DNA of 64,000 bases from CAVWDI01 sp963753725. GTDB taxonomy: Bacteria > Chloroflexota > Anaerolineae > Anaerolineales > UBA4823. Position numbers and translations under genes: made by a program. The notes beneath the pieces were generated by a model, which was given only the letters and a program-made list of their open reading frames with translations, made no database searches and was not told where the DNA came from. Below are positions 20,224-28,790 of the stretch, piece by piece (positions within the stretch are counted from its first letter, which is position 1; every line of letters begins with the position of its first letter). The stretch is taken from positions 186,001 through 250,000 of the forward strand of contig CAVWDI010000017.1 in assembly GCA_963753725.1 (NCBI GenBank), read 5' to 3'.

Positions 20224-20697
20224 ATGAAAACAATAATCATAGGTCTCGGGAATCCAATACTCACCGATGATGGTGTTGGCGTTCTTTGCGCGCTTGAAAT
20301 CGAGAAATTGCTTTCCTTCGAAATCCAAGCCGATATCGACGTGACCGAAGCGAGTGTAGGTGGAATTCGCTTAATGGAGACAATGGTTGGTTATGATCGT
20401 GCAATAATTATCGATGCGATCATGAGCAAAAACGGTCACAAACCCGGCACAATTCAGAAACTTACGCTTGATGACCTGCGTAATATTAGTCCTACCCAAC
20501 ACAGCACAACCGCACACGACACGTCTCTAGTTACCGCTTTTGACATGGGCACTAGATTAGGTTTACATCTGCCATCTCAAATACAGATATATGCAATTGA
20601 AGTTGAAAATGTTTATGACTTTAGTGATAAACCAAATCCCGAAGTAGCCAAAGCTATTCCGATAGTTACATCTATGGTAATGCAGGACATACAATAG
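20224..20697 (+). CDS. Hydrogenase maturation protease (HyaD/HycI family)
   Basis: A protein of 157 residues beginning MKTIIIGLGNPILTDDGVG, the family signature. Further metal ligands are probable in the Asp of IIIDAI near 62 and His in TTAHDTSL near 100. It cleaves the C-terminal extension of the nickel-loaded large subunit. It lies 59 bp after mvhA behind a hairpin and is presumably specific for MvhA, whose extension is intact. Confidence 0.92.
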   Translation: MKTIIIGLGNPILTDDGVGVLCALEIEKLLSFEIQADIDVTEASVGGIRLMETMVGYDRAIIIDAIMSKNGHKPGTIQKLTLDDLRNISPTQHSTTAHDTSLVTAFDMGTRLGLHLPSQIQIYAIEVENVYDFSDKPNPEVAKAIPIVTSMVMQDIQ

Positions 20698-20771
20698 AAC
20701 TAACTTTATCAATAGCTTATATTGATCAATCGAAACTCATTTAAATCACATAAGAAAAAAAGGAGGAAAAT

Positions 20772-21269
20772 ATGATATCCCCCGAAGTACTTCGCAGGTT
20801 TCCATTTTTCTCAAAGTTAAGCCTGGAACAAATTCAAACCCTATCTAAACTTGCTAAAGAAGAAACAGTCGACGTAGATCATTTCTTCTTCAGAGAAGAA
20901 GAGATAGCAGAGTATTTTTATTTGTTATTAGAAGGTGCTGTGGCAATTGTTTATGAATTACCTGAACGAGAATTTGATCAAAAAATCTCCGATCAATTTA
21001 TGCGAACACTGCAAACAAAAGATGTTGTAGTTAGTACAGTTGGACCAGGAGACATTTTCGGTTGGCATGGTATAGTGCCTCCATTCGAAGCCCGAGCTGG
21101 CGCCAAAGCAGTCACTCCATGTAGAGTGGTTGCTTTTGACAGTAAATTATTAATGGATGAATTTGAAAAAGACTGCGGTTTTGGATACATTATGACCCAA
21201 AAAGCCGCCCAAATAATTAGCGAACGTTTGAGAGATTTGAGGATTGAAACTCTTGCTTCTGTTGCTTGA
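20772..21269 (+). CDS. Cyclic nucleotide-binding domain protein without HTH
   Basis: A protein of 165 residues with a cNMP-binding beta-roll (LLLEGAVAIVYEL near 57, VGPGDIFGWHGIVPP near 94). It ends after the dimerisation-type helix and has no helix-turn-helix, unlike CRP or FNR proteins. It is preceded by AAAAAGGAGG and is the last gene before a strong terminator. It may sense a ligand and act on a partner protein of the cluster. It cannot by itself bind the CRP-type palindrome at 4924. Confidence 0.82.
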   Translation: MISPEVLRRFPFFSKLSLEQIQTLSKLAKEETVDVDHFFFREEEIAEYFYLLLEGAVAIVYELPEREFDQKISDQFMRTLQTKDVVVSTVGPGDIFGWHGIVPPFEARAGAKAVTPCRVVAFDSKLLMDEFEKDCGFGYIMTQKAAQIISERLRDLRIETLASVA

Positions 21270-21286
21270 TTTCTAAGGTTTATATG

Positions 21287-21322
21287 CCTTTCCCTAATAC
21301 GTCAGGGAAAGGTTTTTCTTTT
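21287..21322 (+). terminator. Rho-independent terminator of the energy cluster
   Basis: CCTTTCCCT (21287-21295) pairs with AGGGAAAGG (21304-21312) around an 8-base loop, followed by TTTTTCTTTT. It closes the 16-kb plus-strand cluster and faces the convergent esterase gene. Confidence 0.88.
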
Positions 21323-21345
21323 AATACAGACAAAATCGACATAGC

Positions 21346-22005
21346 TTAAAGATTCTGATAGAAATTTTCTAAACTTCTGAAACATGCTGCACTCAATTTA
21401 TGCCCAACATCGTCTTCACAATATGTTACTTTTCCACTAGCATTTCTTAAAATTTCAACCGTCTCTCGCGCTCTCTCGACAGGTACCAATTTATCTCTTG
21501 TGCCATGGGTTAGAAATATATTAACACCCTCCAGCGGCTCACCTTCAATATATTTTTCTACATCGTTTGGAACAAATCCAGATAATCCAGCCGCAGAATG
21601 AAAAATTGCAGGATTTAGAATTAAGAAGGAAAGTCCCAGAGCAACACCTTGACTGAATCCCACGAAGGAAATATTTTCAATATATTCATCCAAGATATAT
21701 TTAGAATTTATTACTTGATGGATTACTTCAAATGCAGGATAAAAATCTTCAATAAGCGGCCAATTCCGATCTATTTGTTTTTGCCACCCAAATCCACCCC
21801 AGGGTGTAGAATAGATTCCCCGGGGAGCGATGAGCATCGCTTCCTTAGGTAACCTTGATTCGAAGATCCACATTGAATCCTCATCACCTGTCCAGCCGTG
21901 TAACAGCAAGATCAATTGACTTGGTCTTTCACTTATTGGAATTCTAATACGAGCGACAGTATTACCAATTTCAATGAGGCTCGTTTGAGTGATATGATTG
22001 TACAT
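21346..22005 (-). CDS. Alpha/beta hydrolase, phospholipase/carboxylesterase type
   Basis: A protein of 219 residues. LLLHGWTGDED near 34 is the oxyanion region, GFSQGVAL near 120 holds the nucleophile Ser, Asp lies in HGTRDKLVP near 172 and His in VGHKLS near 203. The order Ser-Asp-His and the size match the small carboxylesterase/phospholipase family. There is no signal peptide, so it acts in the cytosol. The natural ester is unknown. Confidence 0.82.
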   Translation of the reverse strand: MYNHITQTSLIEIGNTVARIRIPISERPSQLILLLHGWTGDEDSMWIFESRLPKEAMLIAPRGIYSTPWGGFGWQKQIDRNWPLIEDFYPAFEVIHQVINSKYILDEYIENISFVGFSQGVALGLSFLILNPAIFHSAAGLSGFVPNDVEKYIEGEPLEGVNIFLTHGTRDKLVPVERARETVEILRNASGKVTYCEDDVGHKLSAACFRSLENFYQNL

Positions 22006-22034
22006 TCGATTATTTTCCGGTTATTGACTAAAAA

Positions 22035-22259
22035 TTATTCAGCCGATTTTTTGACCACCCATCCCATTATAGATAATATGATCCAAATGATAATTAATGG
22101 CAGTAATCCCGCGATCAGGCATACCAATCCAGTGATGGCAGCATTTTTGCCGTAGATAAGGTAAATGAGACCATCTCCTACAATGAAGAGAATGATTATC
22201 CCACCAATGAGAAGCCGGATATTTGTCTGGCGCGCATACTTTCTAAGGTCACGTGACAT
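22035..22259 (-). CDS. Small two-helix membrane protein
   Basis: A protein of 74 residues: a basic N-terminus, a helix LLIGGIIILFIVGDGLIYLI and a second helix GLVCLIAGLLPLIIIWIIL, ending in KKSAE. I recognise no family. It lies 29 bp upstream of the esterase on the same strand, so the two may be co-transcribed. Confidence 0.6.
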   Translation of the reverse strand: MSRDLRKYARQTNIRLLIGGIIILFIVGDGLIYLIYGKNAAITGLVCLIAGLLPLIIIWIILSIMGWVVKKSAE

Positions 22260-22345
22260 TTTTATTTAAGTTGGGCAAATTTTAATATCAAGAAATTTTG
22301 ATTAATCCGTAAAGAATTTTATTACTATTAGGGTAAAATATATCA

Positions 22346-22684
22346 GTGACACAAACACAAGGATGGAAAGAATTATATTCCAAGGAAATTCAACAAGCCG
22401 AAGATGCCCAGTTGTCTGGGAATGAAGGCAGGGCAAGAGTTTGTGCACGACGTGCAGCAGGTATCGTTATTGGAGAGTATCTTTCTCGAATCGATGGTGA
22501 CTTTATCGATCATGGTGCATATGATAACTTAAGATACTTTATTACGCTGCCGGATGTCTCACCCAGACTGAAAGAAATTGTTTCATATTTCGTTTTACGG
22601 GTGGATGTAAACCACGAACTACCTATTGATGTTGATCTAATTGAAGAAGCACAAAAACTTAAAGGTGAATTTGATTTCGTTTGA
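22346..22684 (+). CDS. Conserved hypothetical helical protein
   Basis: A protein of 112 residues starting at GTG 22346. It begins with a helix rich in Glu/Ala/Arg (EDAQLSGNEGRARVCARRAAG) that resembles small TPR-like or HEPN-like proteins, and shows no catalytic motif. A cupin gene follows 12 bp later. Function unknown. Confidence 0.6.
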   Translation: MTQTQGWKELYSKEIQQAEDAQLSGNEGRARVCARRAAGIVIGEYLSRIDGDFIDHGAYDNLRYFITLPDVSPRLKEIVSYFVLRVDVNHELPIDVDLIEEAQKLKGEFDFV

Positions 22685-22696
22685 TAGGGAAAATTT

Positions 22697-23020
22697 ATGA
22701 ACATTGTATATGAATTATTCGAAAACCTTAATGAATTTATTTCTGATATTCCTGCCGACAGCATTGTCAGTAAAACGATATATAAAAGTGAAAATCAGAA
22801 GGTTATATTATTTGGCTTTTCATCCGGTCAGGAATTGTCCGATCATACATCTTCATCCAATGCCATAATTCATATAATAAAGGGTGAAGGTGTCATTCAA
22901 GTTGGGGGTGATACGATATCAGCAGTTTCGGGTACCTGGCTCCATCTAAAACCAGACCTTCCACATAGTGTGAAAGCTTTATCTGATTTATTTATGCTTC
23001 TCTATCTTTTCCCCGAATAA
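22697..23020 (+). CDS. Cupin-domain protein
   Basis: A protein of 107 residues with a single cupin barrel: HTSSSNAIIHIIKGEG near 51 and HLKPDLPHSVKAL near 83, which provide possible metal ligands (His). It is too small for a full enzyme of known type; small cupins often bind metal or ligands. It is likely cotranscribed with the preceding small gene. Confidence 0.75.
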   Translation: MNIVYELFENLNEFISDIPADSIVSKTIYKSENQKVILFGFSSGQELSDHTSSSNAIIHIIKGEGVIQVGGDTISAVSGTWLHLKPDLPHSVKALSDLFMLLYLFPE

Positions 23021-23091
23021 TAATATTACTTAATAAATCCACATCGGATTTGAATTGATCCTTTACTATCCAATATGCAAGGAATTCCTTA

Positions 23092-23853
23092 ATGAGAATT
23101 ATCGCGATTACATCTGGAGATTACGGAGAAAGGCACGTTGCAAACATTAACAAACATAAACCAGAGAATTGGACTATAGTCACCTGGCAAGCGCCAACTG
23201 TTTACCCGCTCGTAATTGACTACCCTGAAGAATTCCTTCCTGCATCTTTGCCTGAATTTGATTTAATCCTTTCTTTCGGTGAACACCGCGCGATTGCAGA
23301 GCTCATTCCAGAAATTTCAATTATGACGAGTGCAAAATCCGTGATCGCATCAGTGGACAATGAAGCCTGGCTGCCGCGTGGTTTAGCGAGGCAGCTTCGT
23401 GGATGGCTTGAAAAATTATCTGCCGTATGCGTGACCCCGAAACCTCTTTGCTCCCTAACTGCAACGGACTATTTAGAATCACGCTACAAACGTGTAAATT
23501 ACCTGGATGATAGTATTAGTGAATTTGCAAAATACTTCGGTCAACCTGACATCGATTTAACAATCGATCCTGAAACACGTACTATTACATCATCTATTGT
23601 AAACAGAGATGCAGTCTGCGGCTGCGCTCGACACGTTTCAGATGGTTTACAGGGACAATCAGTTGATCAAGCAGAAGAAAAATCAGGTTTACTGCACCAT
23701 CATTTCCCATGCCTGGCTTCTATGTCAAAAGATGTAGATTTCGGAGACACATTAATGCACGTCTCTGGAAATTTATTAAAGGACAATATTAGTAAACAAG
23801 TAAAACCTTTTAAAAGTACACAATATATTTCCCCCGGGAAACGCAGCGATTGA
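23092..23853 (+). CDS. DUF166-family protein
   Basis: A protein of 253 residues. The N-terminal half begins MRIIAITSGDYGERHV, then DLILSFGEHRAIAELIPE. The C-terminal third has conserved-looking cysteines in RDAVCGCARHVSDGL near 178 and HHHFPCLASM near 204, a probable metal or Fe-S site. This pattern recalls DUF166, known mainly from methanogens and some bacteria and often mislabelled thymidylate synthase. The reaction is unknown. It stands alone. Confidence 0.65.
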   Translation: MRIIAITSGDYGERHVANINKHKPENWTIVTWQAPTVYPLVIDYPEEFLPASLPEFDLILSFGEHRAIAELIPEISIMTSAKSVIASVDNEAWLPRGLARQLRGWLEKLSAVCVTPKPLCSLTATDYLESRYKRVNYLDDSISEFAKYFGQPDIDLTIDPETRTITSSIVNRDAVCGCARHVSDGLQGQSVDQAEEKSGLLHHHFPCLASMSKDVDFGDTLMHVSGNLLKDNISKQVKPFKSTQYISPGKRSD

Positions 23854-23913
23854 ATAAAAGCTTTTAATTTATAAGTATGATTTCGGATTTACCTGTGAGA
23901 ATTTGGTAAGCAC

Positions 23914-24246
23914 TTAATTTGCCATCATCGTTGTTTCTACCGCTGTTACACCATTCCGTTTTGCGCTCGATTTTTCATTCCTAAAAATTTTCACCGTAGC
24001 CATAATCATAAAGATTGCGCGTGCGCCTGTTACCATTATCAATAAACCACTTACGATGGCAGCAAGTATCAATAATATTAATTTCAAAATAGATGGTACA
24101 ACAATTTTCCATTTAGGATATATCAATATATTTTGGTATAGTTCAGAAACAAATTCTGGACGTGGTTGGATAGGTTTGAGGATTTTTTCTAAATCTAACT
24201 CTAATTCGCTGATGTTTGATTTTCTAATATCTTGTGATGCCTTCAT
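23914..24246 (-). CDS. Hypothetical membrane protein, possible anti-sigma partner
   Basis: A protein of 110 residues. A soluble N-terminal part contains PRPEFVSELYQNIL, followed by one long membrane segment (VVPSILKLILLILAAIVSGLLIM) that may include two helices, and a basic tail. Its start overlaps the degV stop (ATGA), and a sigma-factor gene lies upstream of degV. That context, and the small size, make an anti-sigma role possible, but no zinc-binding anti-sigma motif is seen. Confidence 0.5.
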   Translation of the reverse strand: MKASQDIRKSNISELELDLEKILKPIQPRPEFVSELYQNILIYPKWKIVVPSILKLILLILAAIVSGLLIMVTGARAIFMIMATVKIFRNEKSSAKRNGVTAVETTMMAN

Positions 24247-25094
24247 ACTGTTTCCTCCACAGGATACGCTACCAATCCAATCGTTCCCGGTCCCAAATTT
24301 GCCGCTATCCCAATTGAAAGTTCTGTCAAGATTAATTCTTTGTAGTGGAATTTACTTTTTACAATTTCTAACAGATAATTTCCATCTTTGTGATCTTCCG
24401 CGTGGACAACAGCAATATTTACGAGTTGCTCTTCCAATCTTGTCAGCATTTGATTAACAACGAAATCCAGTGCTCGACGTCTTGTGCGCACTTTGGCACC
24501 CGACTCAAGGATCCCGTCACGAAGCACAATGATTGGTTTTACATTTAAAATTGAAGCAAACACTGCTTCAAGTGCTCTCACTCGACCGCTCATACGAACA
24601 TATTCAAAAGTACCTAAGGTAAAAATCACATTTATGTTCCAGGCGATATATTTCATTCTGGCAATGATTTTATCTAGAGAAGTATCGATGCGATCCAATT
24701 CTCTTGCCTCTCGACACATAAAACCTTGTGATGCAGTTCCTGCGCAGGAGTCAATTGGAACTATGTTAAATTTCCCTTTTAGCTCTTCAGCAGCCAAAAA
24801 AGCAGATTCAAACGTTCCTGAGAGCTTGCTTGTTACATGTATCGACAATATGTCATCACCTGGATTCGCGATTTCACTATAGAAATCGATGAACTGCTGC
24901 GGTGTAGGCTGTGATGTCTTTGGGATCATGCCACTTTCTTCTACTAATTTATAGAATTCGCTGTTGCTCAAATCCACACCCTGTAAAAATGTTTTATCTC
25001 CAAAATGGATATTGATGGGAATAGTATCAATTTTAAACCGTTCTGCCCATCCACCAGGTAGGTCACCTGCGCTATCCATGACGATTCTCAACAT
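24243..25094 (-). CDS. DegV family fatty-acid-binding protein
   Basis: A protein of 283 residues beginning MLRIVMDSAGDLPGG. SGMIPKTSQPTPQQFIDFY near residues 54-72 and HVTSKLSGTFESAFLA near 85 are the typical DegV motifs that bind a fatty acid carboxylate. DegV/FakB proteins present fatty acids to a kinase (FakA); no such kinase is in the window. It lies between a sigma factor and a small membrane gene, with overlaps that suggest one operon. Confidence 0.88.
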   Translation of the reverse strand: MLRIVMDSAGDLPGGWAERFKIDTIPINIHFGDKTFLQGVDLSNSEFYKLVEESGMIPKTSQPTPQQFIDFYSEIANPGDDILSIHVTSKLSGTFESAFLAAEELKGKFNIVPIDSCAGTASQGFMCREARELDRIDTSLDKIIARMKYIAWNINVIFTLGTFEYVRMSGRVRALEAVFASILNVKPIIVLRDGILESGAKVRTRRRALDFVVNQMLTRLEEQLVNIAVVHAEDHKDGNYLLEIVKSKFHYKELILTELSIGIAANLGPGTIGLVAYPVEETV

Positions 25095-25127
25095 TCATGC
25101 ACCTCAGCCAAACTTCACACTGCTTTC

Positions 25128-25724
25128 CTATTTCTCATGTTGGTGGTGAGCCATCTCATCACGTAATGAAAGTAATGTCCGGTGATACAAGCTTTTTATT
25201 GCGCCTTCTGTTCTTCCCATAATCAGTCCAATTTCAGCGTTAGATAAGTGGTCTACATATTTCAAAAGTAGTAATTGTTGCCTTTCTGGTGGTAAGTATT
25301 TTAATATTGTGATTAACTGTTCTTGTTCTTCGGAAACTAATAATTCTTGCTCAGGGTGATTTTGGCTGTGCGTTGCCAAATTCCCTTCATCCAAAGTTAT
25401 TTCTTTTTTACGGCTGTTATCCCGGTACCAATTTGCAACCAGGTTATGCGCAATACGATACAACCATGCCGAGAAAGGTAAGCCTCTGTTGTCATAATTC
25501 CCAATATGTTTTAATGCTCGGTAGAAAACCCTCTCAGTTAAATCTTCGGCATCGAAAGTATTGCCTGTTCGATAATATATATATGTAAATATCTTACTTA
25601 CGTAACGTTCATACAGCATACCAAAAGCATCACGATCACCGCTCGATGCAAGGACGAGTATCTCATCATCACTTTTACCAGACATTTTTAATAACCATAC
25701 TGCCCGGTTTTCGATCGCTGGCAT
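25128..25724 (-). CDS. ECF-type sigma-70 family RNA polymerase sigma factor
   Basis: A protein of 198 residues. Region 2 is seen in AFGMLYERYVSKIFTYIYYR and the following DAEDLTERVF; AWLYRIAHNLVANWYRD follows. Region 4 contains RQQLLLLKYVDHLSNAEIG and the HTH IGLIMGRTEGAIKSLYHRTL. An alternative start at ATG 25685 (MSGKSDDEILVL) would trim 13 residues and fits other sigma factors better; neither has a clear ribosome site. The small membrane protein two genes later may regulate it. Confidence 0.85.
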   Translation of the reverse strand: MPAIENRAVWLLKMSGKSDDEILVLASSGDRDAFGMLYERYVSKIFTYIYYRTGNTFDAEDLTERVFYRALKHIGNYDNRGLPFSAWLYRIAHNLVANWYRDNSRKKEITLDEGNLATHSQNHPEQELLVSEEQEQLITILKYLPPERQQLLLLKYVDHLSNAEIGLIMGRTEGAIKSLYHRTLLSLRDEMAHHQHEK

Positions 25725-25859
25725 GAAGAACGAAACAAAAATAATTAGCTGTATATGTTGCTATTAGAAACCCCATTATTATTCAAAAGTTGCTTGGAGT
25801 ATAACATGTTCCTTTGCTGGATTCTTAGCTTGATTCTCCTTGAAATATCCATTTTCAGG

Positions 25860-25865
25860 TATAAT
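25860..25865 (+). promoter_or_regulatory. -10 element of the tmRNA gene
   Basis: TATAAT at 25860-25865 ends 10 bp before the first base of the tmRNA acceptor stem. A TTGAAA at 25840-25845 is the best -35 but the spacing of 14 is short. Confidence 0.55.
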
Positions 25866-25875
25866 AAATTTACAT

Positions 25876-26277
25876 GGGGATGAAAGGTCTCGACGGGAGA
25901 GGCTAGCCCCGGATTGCGGGCCGAGAGGCGCCGATCTCGATAAATCAGCGCAAACAATTAAGTGCCGAACGCACTGAATATGCTGCTCTTCCACTCGCCG
26001 CATAAGCGAGTTTACGAGCGCATGACCCTATAGAAAGGGTCACGTCCACTTATCCCCAACTCTGGTCGGGTATAAGGATGGGCGTCAAAAAGGCCGGAGT
26101 GCTGCATGATATACACCGCTAAACGTGCAAAAGAGAGACTTTCGGGTCTCAGCGGTTAGCCATACTGGAGCCCTTGTTGGTCTGGACCAGTCTGGTAAAT
26201 CCTTACGACCGACTACGCTCGTAGACGTTCGAGGGACGAATCTTTCGGACTCGGGTTCGATTCCCGACATCTCCACC
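25876..26277 (+). ncRNA. ssrA: tmRNA (transfer-messenger RNA)
   Basis: The 5' end GGGGATG (25876-25882) pairs with CATCTCC (26268-26274) as the acceptor stem, and the 3' end has the T-arm GGGTTCGATTCCC. The tag reading frame ends LSAERTEYAALPLAA with TAA at 26003-26005, a normal degradation tag ending. The usual resume codon GCA (25950) followed by AAC AAT is out of frame with this ending and meets TAA. Adding one base gives ANNLSAERTEYAALPLAA, so one base is probably missing near 25957. The encoded 3' end is ACC followed by T, so CCA would be completed after transcription. It releases stalled ribosomes with SmpB. Confidence 0.93.
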
Positions 26278-26278
26278 T

Positions 26279-26320
26279 AAAACACCACTTCGCAATTCAA
26301 TAAGTGGTGTTTTATTTTTT
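26279..26320 (+). terminator. Terminator after tmRNA
   Basis: AAAACACCACTT (26279-26290) and AAGTGGTGTTTT (26302-26313) form a 12-bp perfect stem with an 11-base loop, followed by ATTTTTTT. It overlaps the stop of the convergent methyltransferase gene and may serve both strands. Confidence 0.85.
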
Positions 26321-27503
26321 TACTTTTAAAACTAATCCCTTTAAATATAAACCTTCCGGGAAATTTAATGCAACCGGATGATCTGGACTTTGATAAAGAT
26401 AATTCATCACGCGTGTTTCAACTCCTGCGTCAAGAGCGGCATCCGCCACAATTTTTGAAAACAGATTTTGATTTACCCCACCTGAACATGAAAAAGTGAA
26501 TAGCGTACCTTCATCCCGTAGCAACTTAAATGCTAAAAGATTGATATCTTTATAACCCCGAGCAGCACGTTGTACGGTGGCTGGAGTATGTGCGAATTTC
26601 GGGGGATCCAAAATAATCAAATCAAATTTTTTATTTATATCTCGAAAATTTCGTAACTGTTCAAATACATCACCTTCCAACCATTTGACAGTATTCAAAT
26701 CGTACCCGTTACGCTTTTCGTTCTCTTTAGCTATGGATAATGAATCACCTGATGAATCAATCCCTACAACGGAATTTGCTGCTCCATATAAAGCGTTTAA
26801 TGAAAATCCACCCGTATAACAAAAACAATCTAAGATATCTTTTCCCGCTGCGAATCTACGAAGTAAAATCCGGTTTAATTTTTGATCCAGGTAAAAACCA
26901 GTTTTATGGCCGTTCTTTTAAATCAATAAAATATTTTATTCCACCTTCTTCTATTTCTAGAAATTCATCAAGCTCATTACCGTAGACAGTTCCTGCTTTT
27001 TTGGGCAAACCTTCCAATTTTCGAATATCACTGTCAGACCGTTCATAAATACTTGAAACATTGGTCAACTCAATTAATAAATCTATCAATAATTCTCGCC
27101 ATCGTTCAGCCCCCGCGCTAAGTAACTGCATAACTAATGTATTACCGTAGCGATCCACTACAAGACCAGGTAATCCATCCGATTCAGCATTTACCAATCG
27201 TATTGCGTTTGAAATATTCTTGCTGTGGAGATTATCCCGGTATGAAATAGCCTGTGACAATCTTGTTGTAAAAAATTGTATGGTCACAGGTTCTTTTTCA
27301 ACCCATGACCATACCCTTATTCGTATTTTTGAATTGGGGCTGTAAGCTCCATAACCTAGAAATTCTCCCCTATTGGATATTATCCTGACCGTCTCACCCG
27401 ATTTTGGGGTACCTATTACAGATTCTATCGCGCTGGTGAATACCCATGGATGTCGACGTAGTAGAGATTTCTCACGTTTTTTCTTGATCTTGACTTCGTA
27501 CAT
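26312..27503 (-). CDS. Class I rRNA methyltransferase, RlmI-like, frame broken once
   Basis: The start is ATG 27503. The N-terminus (KKKREKSLLRRHPWVFTSAI) is a PUA domain; the middle has LVVDRYGNTLVMQ. The SAM-binding core is GFYLDQKLNR, DCFCYTGGFSLNAL and later LIILDPPKFAH, as in RlmI and related 23S rRNA cytosine methyltransferases. One extra base near 26914-26918 breaks the frame between IDLK and NGHKTG; without it the protein is about 397 residues, the usual length. It methylates 23S rRNA in the known relatives; the exact base here is unproven. Confidence 0.85.
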
Positions 27504-27509
27504 CAAAAA

Positions 27510-28719
27510 TCAAATTATTCCAACTTGCTTTCCCGCAATCTCAATATCTTCCATCGCTTTATCTATTTCATCCGCTTCGTGTGCAGCGGTAATAGTAGCT
27601 CTAAGCCGAGCTAACCCCGGCGGAACTGCTGGTGAAACGACTGGTAGTACAAACGAGCCTCTTTTTTGAGCTACCTGCGTCATAGTGTATGCATTTTCGT
27701 CACTTCCGCACACGATTGGGACAATCGCCGTTTCCGTGAAAAGTGTGTCAAAGCCTCTTTCTTTAATACCATCAATAAACTGGCGCGTATTATTATTTAA
27801 TTTCTCAACTCTCCATGGCTCATCTAAAATAACCTTAAAATGCGGCATTTGCAGCAGCGGTTTGAGCGGGAGGCAAAGCTGCGGAAAAAATATAGGCCCG
27901 GCTGGCGTGCTTGAAATATTCAATCAATTCATTTTTGCCAGCTATATACCCACCTACCGAAGGGATTGTCTTACTCAGTGTTCCCATCTTGATATCGATC
28001 GTTCCCTCCATGTCAAAATGCTCTTCGATACCAGTTCCCATTTTTCCTAATACTCCCACGGAGTGAGCTTCATCAATCATAAGCCATGCGCCATATTTCT
28101 GGCACAACTCAACCACCTTTGGAAAATCAACAATATCTCCATCCATGCTGAAAACAGAATCCGCAATGACCAGCTTGGTAGCGTCCGAAGGTATTTTTTC
28201 TAATCGATTTTCCAATGCTTCCATATCATTATGTTTGAACCGTAAGAACTTGGCGCCTGACATGATACAACCATCAACTATGCTGGCATGGTTCAACTTG
28301 TCACATATTACATAATCACCGCGACCTAATAATGTCGATATTACGGTTAAATTTGTGGCATAACCAGATGAATAAGTTACAGCGGCTTCAGCTTTTTTGA
28401 ACTCGGCGATCGTTTCTTCTAATTCTTTATGAATTATCAGTGACCCTGCCAGCAGTCTAACCCCATGAGTTCCTGTACCATATTTATCGATAGCGGCTTT
28501 TGCCGCTTCATTAATTTTAGGATGACCCACCAAACCGAGATAACTGTAGGATGCGAACATCCCCATTTCTCTTCCATTGACCAGCACACGTGAACCGCCG
28601 CGAAGTTCTGATATTGGTTGGTTATAGTAGTACAAATCATTTTCTTGAATAATTTGTACTCTTTTGTTCATAGCGGTTACACGCTGAGCTATCGTATCAT
28701 TCTCATTATTAAAATCCAT
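27510..28719 (-). CDS. Alpha-oxoamine synthase (Kbl/BioF type), frame broken once
   Basis: A PLP enzyme of about 402 residues when the break is repaired. ASYSYLGL, GTGTHGVRLLAGS and DEAHSVGVLG are family motifs, and the PLP Lys lies in GTLSKTIPSVGGY near residue 246. One extra T in a TTTT run near 27841 splits ANAAF from KVILDEPWRVEKL. A CAGGAG ribosome site precedes ATG 28719. Members include glycine C-acetyltransferase, BioF and serine palmitoyltransferase. No biotin or threonine-catabolism genes are adjacent, so the acyl-CoA and amino acid are not assigned. Confidence 0.85.
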
Positions 28720-28790
28720 CTAATTCTCCTGGTATCTTGCTATCTAAATATGGTTGAAAATTGAATAATATGGAATATGACCAAATATTC

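Noticed and set aside
20772..21269. Full CRP/FNR transcription factor
   Set aside because: The protein stops after the effector domain; no helix-turn-helix is encoded in any frame before the terminator.
26085..26276. Open frame antisense to the tmRNA 3' half
   Set aside because: It mirrors the tRNA-like end of tmRNA; such frames are common artefacts in this RNA and have no ribosome site.
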